From Porphyrobacter sp. IPPAS B-1204 (GTDB taxonomy: Bacteria; Pseudomonadota; Alphaproteobacteria; Sphingomonadales; Sphingomonadaceae): 64,000 nt of DNA. Location of the stretch: assembly GCA_003724185.1 (NCBI GenBank), contig RHGM01000003.1, forward strand, positions 124,001 to 188,000. The letters run 5' to 3'. Under the pieces are notes generated by a model, which saw only the letters and a program-made list of their open reading frames with translations, ran no database searches and was not told the DNA's origin. Positions 42,656 to 52,016 of the stretch are shown in pieces. How positions within the stretch are numbered: position 1 is the first letter of the stretch; each line of letters starts with the position of its first letter. Position numbers and translations under genes: made by a program.

Positions 42656-45600
42656 TTATGCAGGCGTGATCCGCAGCACCGCGCGGACAAGATCGGGGAT
42701 CGTGCGCACACCCAGTTTGTGCATGATCTGCGCACGGTGGCTTTCAACGGTGCGCTGCGCAATGCCGAGATCGGCGGCGATATTCTTGCTCGGTGCGCCC
42801 GCCATGACCATGTCCAGAACGTCCTTTTGCCGGCTTGTCAGAGAGGCCAGCTTGCGGATGTCGGCCTCGGCTGCGGCATCGTGCTGCCGGTCTGCGGGAA
42901 CACGCAGCACAGCGCGTTCGATGCTGTCGATCAAGTCCCTGCGGCTGACCGGCCGTTCGATGAAATCGCTCGCCCCAGACCGCATGGCTTCCACCGCCAG
43001 AGCGATGTCGCCCGTGCCGGTGATCAGGATCGCCGGGATGGTGTCACCCTTTGCGCGCAGGTGTTCGATCAGCGAAATCCCGCTCATGCCGGGCAAATTC
43101 GTGTCGATGATCAGGCACTGGTCACCCTCCGGGCTTTCCGCCTCCAGAAAGGCTTCGGCGCTGGGGTAGGTGATCACCGGCCAGTCTTCGTGTTCAAGAA
43201 CGCTGCGCATTGTGCCGTGGATATCGGGATTGTCTTCGCCGACGCAGATCAGCCGGGCAAGCTGCGGCGCATCCAGCCGCCGGGGTGCGCGGCCTTCGGG
43301 TGACAGCTTGCTGATCGCGTCATGCAGCACCGCAGCGGTGACCGGCTTGTTGAGCAGCAGGCAATCGGCCAGTTCGACCCCCGCAAGCGTGTCCTTGGAG
43401 ATATCGCCCGTCAGGACAATCCCCGGCAAGGCGTGCTTCAATTGTTCGCGCAGGGCGGTCAGCACGTCGATGCCGTTCATGCCGCCGGGCAGGTTGTAGT
43501 CTGTCAGAACCAGATCGGGCAGGATCATGCCATCGCTGACCAGCGCCAAGGCAGTGGGGCCATCCGGGGCTGAGATGATCGTGTGGCCAGCCCCGGTCAG
43601 CAAGGCCTCCAGCGCCTCGCGCACGCCGGGATCATCTTCGATCAGCGCGATGGTGCATCCGGTTGACGATGTTGCGGGCGCGATGGGGATGCACGCGCGC
43701 TCCTCCTCAAACGATCCGCGCGGCACGGTCACCGTAAACACCGAACCCTTGCCCGGCCGGGATTGCACGCAGACATCGTGCCCCAGCAACTGACCCAATT
43801 CGCGCACGATCGTCAGGCCCAGACCAAACCCGCGTTCACGCTCGCGTGCGGGGTTATCGACCTGATGAAATTCCTCGAAAATCGGATGCAGCTGATCGGC
43901 TGCGATACCGATTCCGGTGTCCCACACCTCGAACCGCATCATGTCGCCGTGCGGGCGGCAACCCAGCAGAATGCGACCCTTGGGCGGGGTGTACTTGACT
44001 GCGTTGGCAAGCAGATTGCGCAGGATCACCTCGATCAGGCGCGGGTCGCTCAGCAGAATGGCCGAGCTCGGGATCACCCGCAGTTCCAGCGACTGCGCCT
44101 TTGCCAGAGGCTGAAATTCGGCCCGCAGCCGTTCGAGCAAGTCGGAGGCACGGAAAGAGGCGGTGCAGACTTCCAGAACGCCGGATTCGATCTGGTTGAT
44201 ATCGAGCAGCGAATTGAGCATCCCCAGCATCGCATCCAGCGTCAGCCCAAAGCGATTGATCAGATCATGCGCCTTGTCGCTTTCGGCGTGTTGCAGCAGC
44301 AATTCCTGGATCAGCCGGAGCGATTGCAGCGGTTGGCGCAGATCATGGCTGGCGACCGCCAGAAACCGGGATTTGCCGCGGTTGGACTGTTCCGCCGCGC
44401 GCCGCGCCTCGTCCAGCGCGGTGGCTGTCCGGCGGCGTTCGGTGATGTCGATGAAGGTGATGACAACACCTTCCACCCGGTCATCATGCGTGCGGTAGGG
44501 GAAGATGCGGCGCTGGAACCATGATTGGTCCGGCCCGCTGACCTCCCGTTCGATGGTGGTTTCGTCACGCAGCACAATCGCGGCATCGGCCAGCAGATCA
44601 TTGTCATCCGCCAGCGGTTTCAGATCGACCAGCGGACGCCCGATATCGCCGGGGATGACATTGAAAATCGTCTTGGTGGCAGGCGTATAGAAGCGGATTT
44701 GCAGCTTCTGATCGAGAAACAGCGTGGCGACATTGGTGCTGTAGAGGATGTTCTGAAGATCGTCCGAGGCGATCCGCTGCCGGTCGAGCGTTTCCTGCAG
44801 CTGGCCGTTCAGCGCGATCAGTTCTTCGTTGAGCGATTGCAGTTCCTCCTTGGAGGTCAGCAGCTCCTCGTTGGTGGACTGGAACTCCTCGTTGACCGAC
44901 AGCGCCTCGTCATTGATCGCCCGCTGTTCGAGCACCAGCGCATCGCGGCTCTGGATCGCCTTGAGCAGATCGGCATGGGCGGCTTCAAGTTCGCGTTCAA
45001 GCTCGCGCACCTGCGCTGTGCTGTCCTCGCCAGAATGTGCGGCGGCCCCCGTCGGCGGCGCCGCTTCTTCGAGGAAGGTCACAAGATGCAGCTTTTCGCC
45101 GTCATGCTCCAGCAAGCGGACGACGATCTTGAAGGCCACGGCGGTGCCCTCCACGGTGGCGTGGCACAGGCTGGTTTCGACCGTCGGCCGGTCGCGGTCA
45201 GCCCGGGACAGGGCATAGCGCAAGGTGGCGCGCAAATCGTCGGGCGCCAGTGCCAGCAGATCCAGCGTCGGCGGCCCGCTGGCGACCCGCAGATACCGGC
45301 TGACAGGGCCGACCGAATAGATGCATTCGCGCTGCGCATTGACCAGCAGGCTGGCAGGCGCGAAGCGTTCCAGCACCGTATCGCGGCACAGATTGGCAAG
45401 CTCGGTCTGGCGGGTCAGCTGCCGTTTGGTTTCCGACCCGCTAAGCTTGGGGATGCTGTCGACAAAGCTGGGCGGTGAGCCCGTCTCGCCCGGCTTGGTC
45501 TGCGACGAATGGCGATAGATGCGTTCGGCCTTGTGCAGCACCGTAAACCGCCCGGTCACATCGCCGGGGCTTTCGGCCATGCCCAGCATCAGCAGGCCGT

Positions 45601-47032
45601 CCTTGCGCAAGGCAAAGTGAAACAGGCCGATAACCTTGGCCTGCGCTTCGGGTTTGAGATAAATCAGGAGGTTGCGGCAGGATACGATGTCCATCCGCGA
45701 AAACGGCGGATCGGTCAGCACGTCCTGCACGGTGAACACCACCGATCCGCGCAAGGACGGGGTGACACGGTAACCGCCATCCTCCTCCAAAAAGTACCGC
45801 GCGATCCGTTCGGCCGAAATCTCATCCTTGATCGCCAGAGCGTAAAGCCCTTCGCGCGCCACCGCGATGGCCTGGGCATCAATGTCCGATGCAAACACCT
45901 GCAGCTTGATATCGCGCCGGGACGCCGCGATGGCTTCGCGGGCGATGATCGCCAGCGAATAGGCTTCCTCTCCGGTGCTGCACCCCGCCACCCAGATGCG
46001 CAGCGCCTGATTGGCGGGCAGGCTTTCGATCAGATCGGGTATGACGCTGCTTTCCAGCAGATCGAACACCGCAGTGTCGCGGAAGAAGCTAGTGACGTTG
46101 ATCAGCAGGTCTTCGGCCAGAGCGAGGCATTCCTCCTCATTGCGGGCAAGCTCGTCACGGTACCGGGTCAGCGCACCCGCAGGCAGCCCGCGCAGGCCCA
46201 TCCGGCGGTGGATACGCCGTTCCAGCGTGCCGCGCTTGTAGGCGCTGAAATCCTGTCCGAGTTTCTGCTGCAACAGCGTGATGACGGTCTGGATGTCGCC
46301 TGACCCCTCTTCCTCAGGGTCGGCCGCCGTGCCTGACGAGGCATCGGCGATCTGTGCGCAGATTTTCGTCAGTTCCTGCGGTATCTTGTCCAGCGGCACC
46401 ACCGCGTCGGCAAGCCCGGTGGCGATGGCGCTGCGCGGCATCCCGTCGTGTTCCGCTTCCTCAGGGTCCTGAACGATGATGCGCCCACCACTTTCATGCA
46501 GCGCCGCAAGCGCGCTGCTGCCGTCATTGCCGGTGCCCGACAGAATGATGCAGGTGGATCGCTTTCCGCATTCCGCGGCCAGAGAATTGATCAGAAAGTC
46601 GATCGGCAGGCGGATGTGATCGCCATCGAGCGGTCGTGAAAGATGCAGCACACCAAACCGGATCGCCATGAAATAGCCTGGCGGGCTGACGAAGATCGCG
46701 TTCGCGCTGATCTCCATCCCCTCTGCCGCCTCGACAATCGGCATCGTGGTGTGGGTGGCGAGCAGTTCGGCCAGCAGGCTGGGGTGATGGGGATCAAGAT
46801 GCTGGACCAGCAGAAATGCCATTCCGGTATCGGTTGCCATGCCATCGAGCAGCCGTGCCATCGCCTCCAACCCGCCCGCCGATGCGCCAATCGCCACGAC
46901 ATGAATTGGCGATGTTGCTGCAGTTTTCGGCTTTGGGGATGCCGACGCGGGACGTTGCTGCCCCTTCCCGGCGTGCAAGACCTTCCCGACGAGCCTGTCG
47001 CCACCTGCTTGAGGAGGACTGCTGTTCGGCAT
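42656..47032 (-). CDS. CheB-CheR-PAS-histidine kinase-REC-REC-LuxR fusion protein
   Basis: A single 1458-residue polypeptide. Domains in order: CheB methylesterase (about 43-225) with Ser in GASAGG, His in VQHLDPHH and Asp in SGTGNDGSS; CheR N-terminal and methyltransferase domains (about 250-505) with VAGCSTGEEAYSLA; and a coiled coil (670-750) with the NEEFQSTNEELLTSKEELQS pattern. A PAS domain (765-865), HisKA with His near 896 (VASHDLRQ) and HATPase (1000-1105) with NAVKYTP, DTGIGI and GFGLGLTIV follow. Receiver 1 has Asp near 1178 (LTDYNLP) and FixJ-like receiver 2 has Asp near 1310 (IIDTNLPGMSG). A LuxR helix-turn-helix (1395-1455) ends it. All catalytic residues seem present. ATG 47032 is preferred over TTG 47035. 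It may run a complete phosphorelay to DNA. Confidence 0.9.
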   Translation of the reverse strand: MPNSSPPQAGGDRLVGKVLHAGKGQQRPASASPKPKTAATSPIHVVAIGASAGGLEAMARLLDGMATDTGMAFLLVQHLDPHHPSLLAELLATHTTMPIVEAAEGMEISANAIFVSPPGYFMAIRFGVLHLSRPLDGDHIRLPIDFLINSLAAECGKRSTCIILSGTGNDGSSALAALHESGGRIIVQDPEEAEHDGMPRSAIATGLADAVVPLDKIPQELTKICAQIADASSGTAADPEEEGSGDIQTVITLLQQKLGQDFSAYKRGTLERRIHRRMGLRGLPAGALTRYRDELARNEEECLALAEDLLINVTSFFRDTAVFDLLESSVIPDLIESLPANQALRIWVAGCSTGEEAYSLAIIAREAIAASRRDIKLQVFASDIDAQAIAVAREGLYALAIKDEISAERIARYFLEEDGGYRVTPSLRGSVVFTVQDVLTDPPFSRMDIVSCRNLLIYLKPEAQAKVIGLFHFALRKDGLLMLGMAESPGDVTGRFTVLHKAERIYRHSSQTKPGETGSPPSFVDSIPKLSGSETKRQLTRQTELANLCRDTVLERFAPASLLVNAQRECIYSVGPVSRYLRVASGPPTLDLLALAPDDLRATLRYALSRADRDRPTVETSLCHATVEGTAVAFKIVVRLLEHDGEKLHLVTFLEEAAPPTGAAAHSGEDSTAQVRELERELEAAHADLLKAIQSRDALVLEQRAINDEALSVNEEFQSTNEELLTSKEELQSLNEELIALNGQLQETLDRQRIASDDLQNILYSTNVATLFLDQKLQIRFYTPATKTIFNVIPGDIGRPLVDLKPLADDNDLLADAAIVLRDETTIEREVSGPDQSWFQRRIFPYRTHDDRVEGVVITFIDITERRRTATALDEARRAAEQSNRGKSRFLAVASHDLRQPLQSLRLIQELLLQHAESDKAHDLINRFGLTLDAMLGMLNSLLDINQIESGVLEVCTASFRASDLLERLRAEFQPLAKAQSLELRVIPSSAILLSDPRLIEVILRNLLANAVKYTPPKGRILLGCRPHGDMMRFEVWDTGIGIAADQLHPIFEEFHQVDNPARERERGFGLGLTIVRELGQLLGHDVCVQSRPGKGSVFTVTVPRGSFEEERACIPIAPATSSTGCTIALIEDDPGVREALEALLTGAGHTIISAPDGPTALALVSDGMILPDLVLTDYNLPGGMNGIDVLTALREQLKHALPGIVLTGDISKDTLAGVELADCLLLNKPVTAAVLHDAISKLSPEGRAPRRLDAPQLARLICVGEDNPDIHGTMRSVLEHEDWPVITYPSAEAFLEAESPEGDQCLIIDTNLPGMSGISLIEHLRAKGDTIPAILITGTGDIALAVEAMRSGASDFIERPVSRRDLIDSIERAVLRVPADRQHDAAAEADIRKLASLTSRQKDVLDMVMAGAPSKNIAADLGIAQRTVESHRAQIMHKLGVRTIPDLVRAVLRITPA

Positions 47033-47094
47033 CAAGCCAGCGGCCTAGCATCAATCCAGCCAGCGCACATCACACAAGTTAAACCGGTCGAATC

Positions 47095-47340
47095 TTTGCG
47101 GTGGTTGCCAACGAAGTGCGCCAACTGGCCCAGCGTTCCGCCAAGTCGGCCAGCGCGATCAATGCCGCCATGACGACGCTGGACCGGGGAATGCAGCAGA
47201 ATGCGGCAATGGCCGAGCAGACCAGCGCCGCCTCGGTCGAACTGCTGCGCAGTGCCAATGACCTGACCGGACAAGTCGCCCGCTTCCAGCGTGACGATGA
47301 CGCCCGGCCTGCTGCGCCGATGGTCAGTGCGGCCGCCTAG
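47095..47340 (+). pseudogene. Methyl-accepting chemotaxis protein C-terminal remnant
   Basis: The frame encodes FAVVANEVRQLAQRSAKSA followed by a Gln/Ala-rich helix and a short acidic tail. This is the descending arm and end of an MCP signalling hairpin. Everything upstream (ligand domain, membrane helices, HAMP, hairpin tip) is absent, and an in-frame TAA occurs at 47080-47082. No ribosome-binding site supports independent expression from GTG 47101. It lies divergent from, and 60 bases from, the CheB-CheR fusion start, so a chemoreceptor was probably lost when this region was rearranged. Confidence 0.78.
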
Positions 47341-47342
47341 AC

Positions 47343-48755
47343 TTACTGGCCCTGCATGATCGCGGGGGCCGAGGGGATCGGCCCGCCGGTCTGGATCGAC
47401 GTGCTTTCATTGGCGAGAATGCCGACCACCTGCGTCCACACGGCGACATTCTGGCGCAGTTGCGCCGGATCGATCTTGTCGAGCGTGTCGTCGGGCGTGT
47501 GGTGCAAGTCGAAATAGCGCAGGCCATCCTGCTGCAAATCGATCAGCGCGCCCTTCTGGTCGCGCACGATGTTGAGGTCCGCACCGCCGGTGGCGACATC
47601 GCTGCCCGCCGAAACACCGAAGCGGGCGACGGCGGCGGCGATCTTCTTGTGCAAGGCGGGGTTGGTTTCGCGGAAATTGCTGTCAAAGCGCCAGATGCGA
47701 TCGGCGCCGAAATCACTCTCCAGCCCCACCGCGATGGGTTCGTTGATGTGGGCCTTGCTGTAGGCCGCGCTGCCCCATAGCCCGGTTTCCTCGGCGCCCG
47801 CCATCAGCACGCGGATGGTGCGCAGCGGCTGGCCAGCCTGTTTCACCTTGAGCGCCGCAGCCGCGATAATGCCGCAGCCCGCCCCGTCATCAAACGCGCC
47901 CGGCGCATTCCACCAACTGTCGATATGGCAGGCAAGCAGCACCGGAGGGAGCGACGGGTTCTGCCCGACAATCTCGCCGACCACGTTGCCGCTTGCGGTC
48001 TGTCCGATCTGGCGCGGGTTCATTTCGAGTTTCAGCGTGATCGGCTTGCCCAATGCACGCGCGAACATCCGTTCAAGGTTCTCGGCATCGGGCAGGCTCA
48101 GCGCGCCCGCAGGGATGGCGGCGACGCCTGCGGGAAAGTTGGTGCCGCCAGTGTGCGGGTTGCGGTGATGATCGGTGCCCACCGACTTGATCACCACGCC
48201 AATCGCGCCCTTGCTTGCCGCGATGCCGGGGCCGACCCAGCGCACGGGGCCTGCAAAGCTGTAATGCGATCCATCCTGCGAAGGGCGCATCTGGTGGCTG
48301 ATATAGGCGATCTTGCCCTTGAGGCTGCCGTCGGGCGCGGCGCGCAGTTCATCGACCGTACGGAAGAACACGACTTCCCCCTCTACCCCGCCCGCAGGCG
48401 TGGCCGCCGAATTGCCGAGCGGCAGAACCACAAGATCCTGCGCGAAGGGCGCGGTCACGCGGGCGCGGGCGATGTCGCCGGGCAACCATGTGTCCATCAT
48501 GAAGGGCTCGTCGGCGACGTTCTTGAAGCCCTTGGCCTTCAGCCATTGGGCCGCCCAGGCCCGTCCACGCGCTTCGGCCTCGGTCCCGGCCTGGCGCGGG
48601 CCGACTTCGGTGGTCAGCCCTTCGACAAAGGCATAGGCATTTGTGTCATTGGCCAAGGCGTCGTCTGCCTGCTGTTCGAGCGTCAGCGGCGGCGGTGTGG
48701 CGGCGGCGGGGACAGAAAGTGAAAGCGCGGCAAGCGCAGCAAGGGTGCGGGTCAT
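47343..48755 (-). CDS. M28-family zinc peptidase
   Basis: A 470-residue secreted peptidase with signal peptide MTRTLAALAALSLSVPAAAT. A PA-type insert (about 120-230) precedes the di-zinc domain. Metal ligands are visible in ACHIDSWWNAPGAFDDGAG, MAGAEETGLWG (catalytic Glu), ESDFGADR and DLHHTPDDTLDKID. The layout matches carboxypeptidase Q-like aminopeptidases of the M28 group. Its ATG overlaps the stop of the diguanylate cyclase gene (ATGA), so the two are co-translated, though no functional link is obvious. Confidence 0.92.
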   Translation of the reverse strand: MTRTLAALAALSLSVPAAATPPPLTLEQQADDALANDTNAYAFVEGLTTEVGPRQAGTEAEARGRAWAAQWLKAKGFKNVADEPFMMDTWLPGDIARARVTAPFAQDLVVLPLGNSAATPAGGVEGEVVFFRTVDELRAAPDGSLKGKIAYISHQMRPSQDGSHYSFAGPVRWVGPGIAASKGAIGVVIKSVGTDHHRNPHTGGTNFPAGVAAIPAGALSLPDAENLERMFARALGKPITLKLEMNPRQIGQTASGNVVGEIVGQNPSLPPVLLACHIDSWWNAPGAFDDGAGCGIIAAAALKVKQAGQPLRTIRVLMAGAEETGLWGSAAYSKAHINEPIAVGLESDFGADRIWRFDSNFRETNPALHKKIAAAVARFGVSAGSDVATGGADLNIVRDQKGALIDLQQDGLRYFDLHHTPDDTLDKIDPAQLRQNVAVWTQVVGILANESTSIQTGGPIPSAPAIMQGQ

Positions 48756-50062
48756 GCCCCGCTTGCTATCGCCGCCCCTTGCCCAAGTCCAGCAGCTTGA
48801 CCCCGGCCTGCACGGTGCGGCTTGCGGGGCGCGTTCAGGTGGGAGGCTGGCAAAGGCGTGACAGCTTCCGGCAATTCTGCCGTCGCTGCCTCTTGTGCGT
48901 CCGTCACCACCCGGTTGCGGCCCTGCTGCTTGGCCCGGTACAGCGCCGCATCGGCCCGCATGTAAAGATCATCGAAGCCATCTTCGGGGCGCATTTCGGC
49001 GACCCCAAAGCTGGCGGTCAGCACGCTGTCTGCATCGATGCCATCCACCGCTTGCGTGACGAGTGCTGTCCGCAGCCGTTCGGCAAGGTTGCCCGCCGCC
49101 TGCCCCGGGCAGCCCCATGCAAGGATGCAGAACTCCTCGCCGCCCATGCGCCCGGCCAGATCGCCGGGCCGGATCGTGCCGGAAATGATCGCGCTGAAGC
49201 CCCGGATCGCGGCATCGCCCGCCGGGTGGCCCCAGCGGTCGTTGACCTGCTTGAAGTGATCAATATCGGCCACCACCATGCTGAGCGTGACATTGTCCTC
49301 GCGCGCTTTGGTCATGACAGCGCGCGCCTGTTCCTCGAAGGCGTTGCGCCGCAACAGGCCGGTCAGATCGTCCGTGCGGGCCGATCGCTTTACCGCGTTG
49401 AGCTGGTCGGAAATCGTCGCCGCCAGAATTGCGGCGGTCAGCACCAGCGTGAACATCGCCGCCGTCACCACCAGCACCGCGTGCCCTGCACTGCCGCGAT
49501 ATTCGGCGGTGCTCATGGTGTCGCTGAGCATGATGACCGTGATTGGGCGAATGAAGAACTGCGCCGCCACCAGTCCGAAAATCCACACCAGCAGGCGGTC
49601 CACCATCTGGCGTGAGCCGGCGGAGGACATGATCTGCGCGCCCATCACCATGACAACGCCGCAATAGCAATTCACCGCCAGCAGGCTGGCACTGACATCG
49701 CGGGAATGATCGACAAAAAACACCAGCGCCACCGTGCACAGCGCGCCAGCCAGCCACAACAGCAGCGGCGTGCGCTGGCCGAGCCGGTGGCACATGCTCC
49801 ACACCAGCGAAATCACCGCCGTGATCGAAAGCGCCGCGACGAGCATCTGCACGGCGCGCTGGCCGGTGTCATTGCTGTATTGATTGATGGCAAAGCTGAA
49901 CCCGATCAGGAGCGCTGCCAGGACATAGCCGAGCACATAGATCAGACTGCGGTCACGCAGCCACAGGGCAAACCCGCCGGCGGCAAAGATCAGCGACATA
50001 CCCGGATTGATCAACCCGACAATCTGATCCGACACCACAACCCCCGCTTGCTTGCGCTTCAA
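48752..50062 (-). CDS. Membrane-bound diguanylate cyclase (GGDEF)
   Basis: A 436-residue protein. About six membrane helices occupy residues 10-220 (GMSLIFAAGGFALWL, LLIGFSFAI, ALCTVALVFFV, LLVWIFGLVAAQFF and others). The GGDEF domain (about 230-390) has DDLTGLLRRNAF, DIDHFKQVNDRWGH, and an intact active-site GGEEF. The inhibitory site RPGD lies five residues before GGEEF, so product inhibition by c-di-GMP is expected. The C-terminal 45 residues are low-complexity Ala/Pro. It makes c-di-GMP in response to an unknown signal. Confidence 0.93.
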   Translation of the reverse strand: MKRKQAGVVVSDQIVGLINPGMSLIFAAGGFALWLRDRSLIYVLGYVLAALLIGFSFAINQYSNDTGQRAVQMLVAALSITAVISLVWSMCHRLGQRTPLLLWLAGALCTVALVFFVDHSRDVSASLLAVNCYCGVVMVMGAQIMSSAGSRQMVDRLLVWIFGLVAAQFFIRPITVIMLSDTMSTAEYRGSAGHAVLVVTAAMFTLVLTAAILAATISDQLNAVKRSARTDDLTGLLRRNAFEEQARAVMTKAREDNVTLSMVVADIDHFKQVNDRWGHPAGDAAIRGFSAIISGTIRPGDLAGRMGGEEFCILAWGCPGQAAGNLAERLRTALVTQAVDGIDADSVLTASFGVAEMRPEDGFDDLYMRADAALYRAKQQGRNRVVTDAQEAATAELPEAVTPLPASHLNAPRKPHRAGRGQAAGLGQGAAIASGA

Positions 50063-50212
50063 GGCACGCCGCCAAAGTAAGGGAACTGGGTTAACACCAG
50101 ACTAATTGACTGCCTTTGCCGCTGATTGGCCTCGCACCTTGCTCTTGCCGGTGCAGCGCCCTATCTGCGGCGCAAATCGACCCCTGATCTCTCGACCCAA
50201 AAGGACGACCCG

Positions 50213-51886
50213 ATGGCCGCGCAATACGCCTATGTCATGAAGGGCATGACCAAGACATTCCCCGGCGCCCAGAAGCCGGTGCTCAGCAACATCTCGCTGC
50301 AATTCTACCAGGGTGCCAAGATCGGCATCGTTGGCCCCAATGGCGCGGGCAAATCGACGCTGATCAAGATCATGGCCGGGATCGACAAGGATTTCACCGG
50401 TGAAGCCTGGCCGGGCGAAAACATCACCGTCGGCTATCTGGAGCAGGAGCCGGAGCTCGACAACACCAAGACCGTGCTCGAAAACGTCAAGGATGGCGCA
50501 CGCGGGATTGCCGACATGGTCGACCGCTTCAACGAGATTTCCGCGCTGATGTGCGAGCCCGACGCCGATTTTGACGTGCTGGGCGCGGAAATGGGCGAGC
50601 TTCAGGACAAGATCGACGCGGTCGATGGCTGGACGCTCGACAACCAGCTCGAAGTGGCGATGGAGGCTCTGCGCTGCCCGCCGGGCGACTGGGCGGTGGA
50701 AAGCCTGTCGGGCGGGGAAAAGCGCCGCGTCGCGCTGACCCGCCTGCTGATCCAGAAGCCCTCGATCCTGCTGTTGGACGAACCGACCAACCACCTCGAT
50801 GCAGAATCCGTCCAGTGGCTTGAAAACCACCTCAAGGAATATGCCGGCGCGGTGCTGATGATCACCCACGACCGTTATTTCCTTGATAACGTGGTGGAAT
50901 GGATCCTCGAACTCGATCGCGGCAGCTACTACCCCTACGAAGGCAACTATTCGACCTACCTCGAAAAGAAGGCCAAGCGTCTGGAGCAGGAAAGCCGCGA
51001 GGAATCCGGCAAGCAGAAGGCGCTGCAACGCGAGCTCGAATGGATCCGGCAGACCCCCGCTGCCCGCCAGACGAAGTCCAAGGCGCGTATCCGCAAGTTC
51101 GAAGAACTGCAGAATGCGCAGGACAATCGCTCGCTCGGCAAGGCGCAGATCGTCATCCAGGTGCCCGAGCGCCTTGGCGGCAAGGTGATCGAGGCAAAGA
51201 ACATCACCAAGTCCTATGGCGACAAGCTGCTGTTCGAAAACCTCAGCTTCATTCTGCCTCCGGGCGGGATCGTCGGCGTGATCGGACCGAACGGCGCGGG
51301 CAAATCGACCCTGTTCAAGATCATTACCGGCAAGGAACAGCCCGACAGCGGCACGATCGAGATCGGCAGCACCGTGCACCTTGGCTATGTTGACCAGAGC
51401 CGCGACCATCTGAATCCGGCTAACAATGTGTGGCAGGAAATCAGCGACGGGCTGGATTACATGACCGTCAACAAGCAGGAAACCTCGACCCGTGCCTATG
51501 TTGGCGCGTTCAACTTCAAGGGCGCGGACCAGCAGAAGAATGTCGGCAAGCTTTCAGGCGGTGAGCGCAACCGCGTGCACATGGCCAAGATGCTGAAGCA
51601 GGGCGGCAACGTGCTGCTGCTGGACGAGCCGACCAACGATCTCGACGTGGAAACACTGGCCGCACTGGAAGACGCGATCGAGAACTTCGCGGGCTGCGCC
51701 GTGGTCATCAGCCACGACCGCTTCTTCCTTGATCGTCTCGCCACCCACATCCTCGCCTTCGAAGGCAACAGCCATGTCGAATGGTTCGAAGGCAACTTCG
51801 AAGCTTACGAGGAAGACAAGCGCCGCCGTCTGGGCGACGCCGCCGACCGCCCGACCCGCCTCGCCTACAAGAAGCTCACGCGCTGA
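50213..51886 (+). CDS. ettA: Energy-dependent translational throttle protein EttA (ABC-F)
   Basis: A 557-residue ABC-F ATPase that binds the ribosomal E site and gates the first steps of elongation by ATP/ADP ratio. Two intact cassettes: GPNGAGKSTL, SGGEKRRVALTRLL and LLLDEPTNHLD; then GPNGAGKSTLF, SGGERNRVHMAK and LLLDEPTNDLD. The EttA linker (about 245-320) with ELEWIRQTPAARQTKSKARI and the N-terminal YAYVMKGMTKTFPG are diagnostic. ATG 50213 has AAGGACG upstream. It is the second ABC-F protein in this window, distinct from Uup. Confidence 0.97.
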   Translation: MAAQYAYVMKGMTKTFPGAQKPVLSNISLQFYQGAKIGIVGPNGAGKSTLIKIMAGIDKDFTGEAWPGENITVGYLEQEPELDNTKTVLENVKDGARGIADMVDRFNEISALMCEPDADFDVLGAEMGELQDKIDAVDGWTLDNQLEVAMEALRCPPGDWAVESLSGGEKRRVALTRLLIQKPSILLLDEPTNHLDAESVQWLENHLKEYAGAVLMITHDRYFLDNVVEWILELDRGSYYPYEGNYSTYLEKKAKRLEQESREESGKQKALQRELEWIRQTPAARQTKSKARIRKFEELQNAQDNRSLGKAQIVIQVPERLGGKVIEAKNITKSYGDKLLFENLSFILPPGGIVGVIGPNGAGKSTLFKIITGKEQPDSGTIEIGSTVHLGYVDQSRDHLNPANNVWQEISDGLDYMTVNKQETSTRAYVGAFNFKGADQQKNVGKLSGGERNRVHMAKMLKQGGNVLLLDEPTNDLDVETLAALEDAIENFAGCAVVISHDRFFLDRLATHILAFEGNSHVEWFEGNFEAYEEDKRRRLGDAADRPTRLAYKKLTR

Positions 51887-51894
51887 ACCGGCAA

Positions 51895-51922
51895 GCGGCG
51901 GGCCGGCGAGGCCGCCCGCCGC
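51895..51922. repeat. GC-rich hairpin after ettA
   Basis: GCGGCGGGC (51895-51903) pairs with GCCCGCCGC (51914-51922) around a 10-base loop, 9 bases past the ettA stop. The downstream bases are CCCC then AT-rich, without a T-run. It may stabilise the 3' end or act as a factor-dependent terminator. Confidence 0.4.
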
Positions 51923-52016
51923 CCCCATCACCAATTTGGCGGGTTTTACGGTTCCTTAAAGCGATATAGGTCACTCTACTTAGCGATTACAATAAGTCGC
52001 AAAGGGGTGGCAGGGC

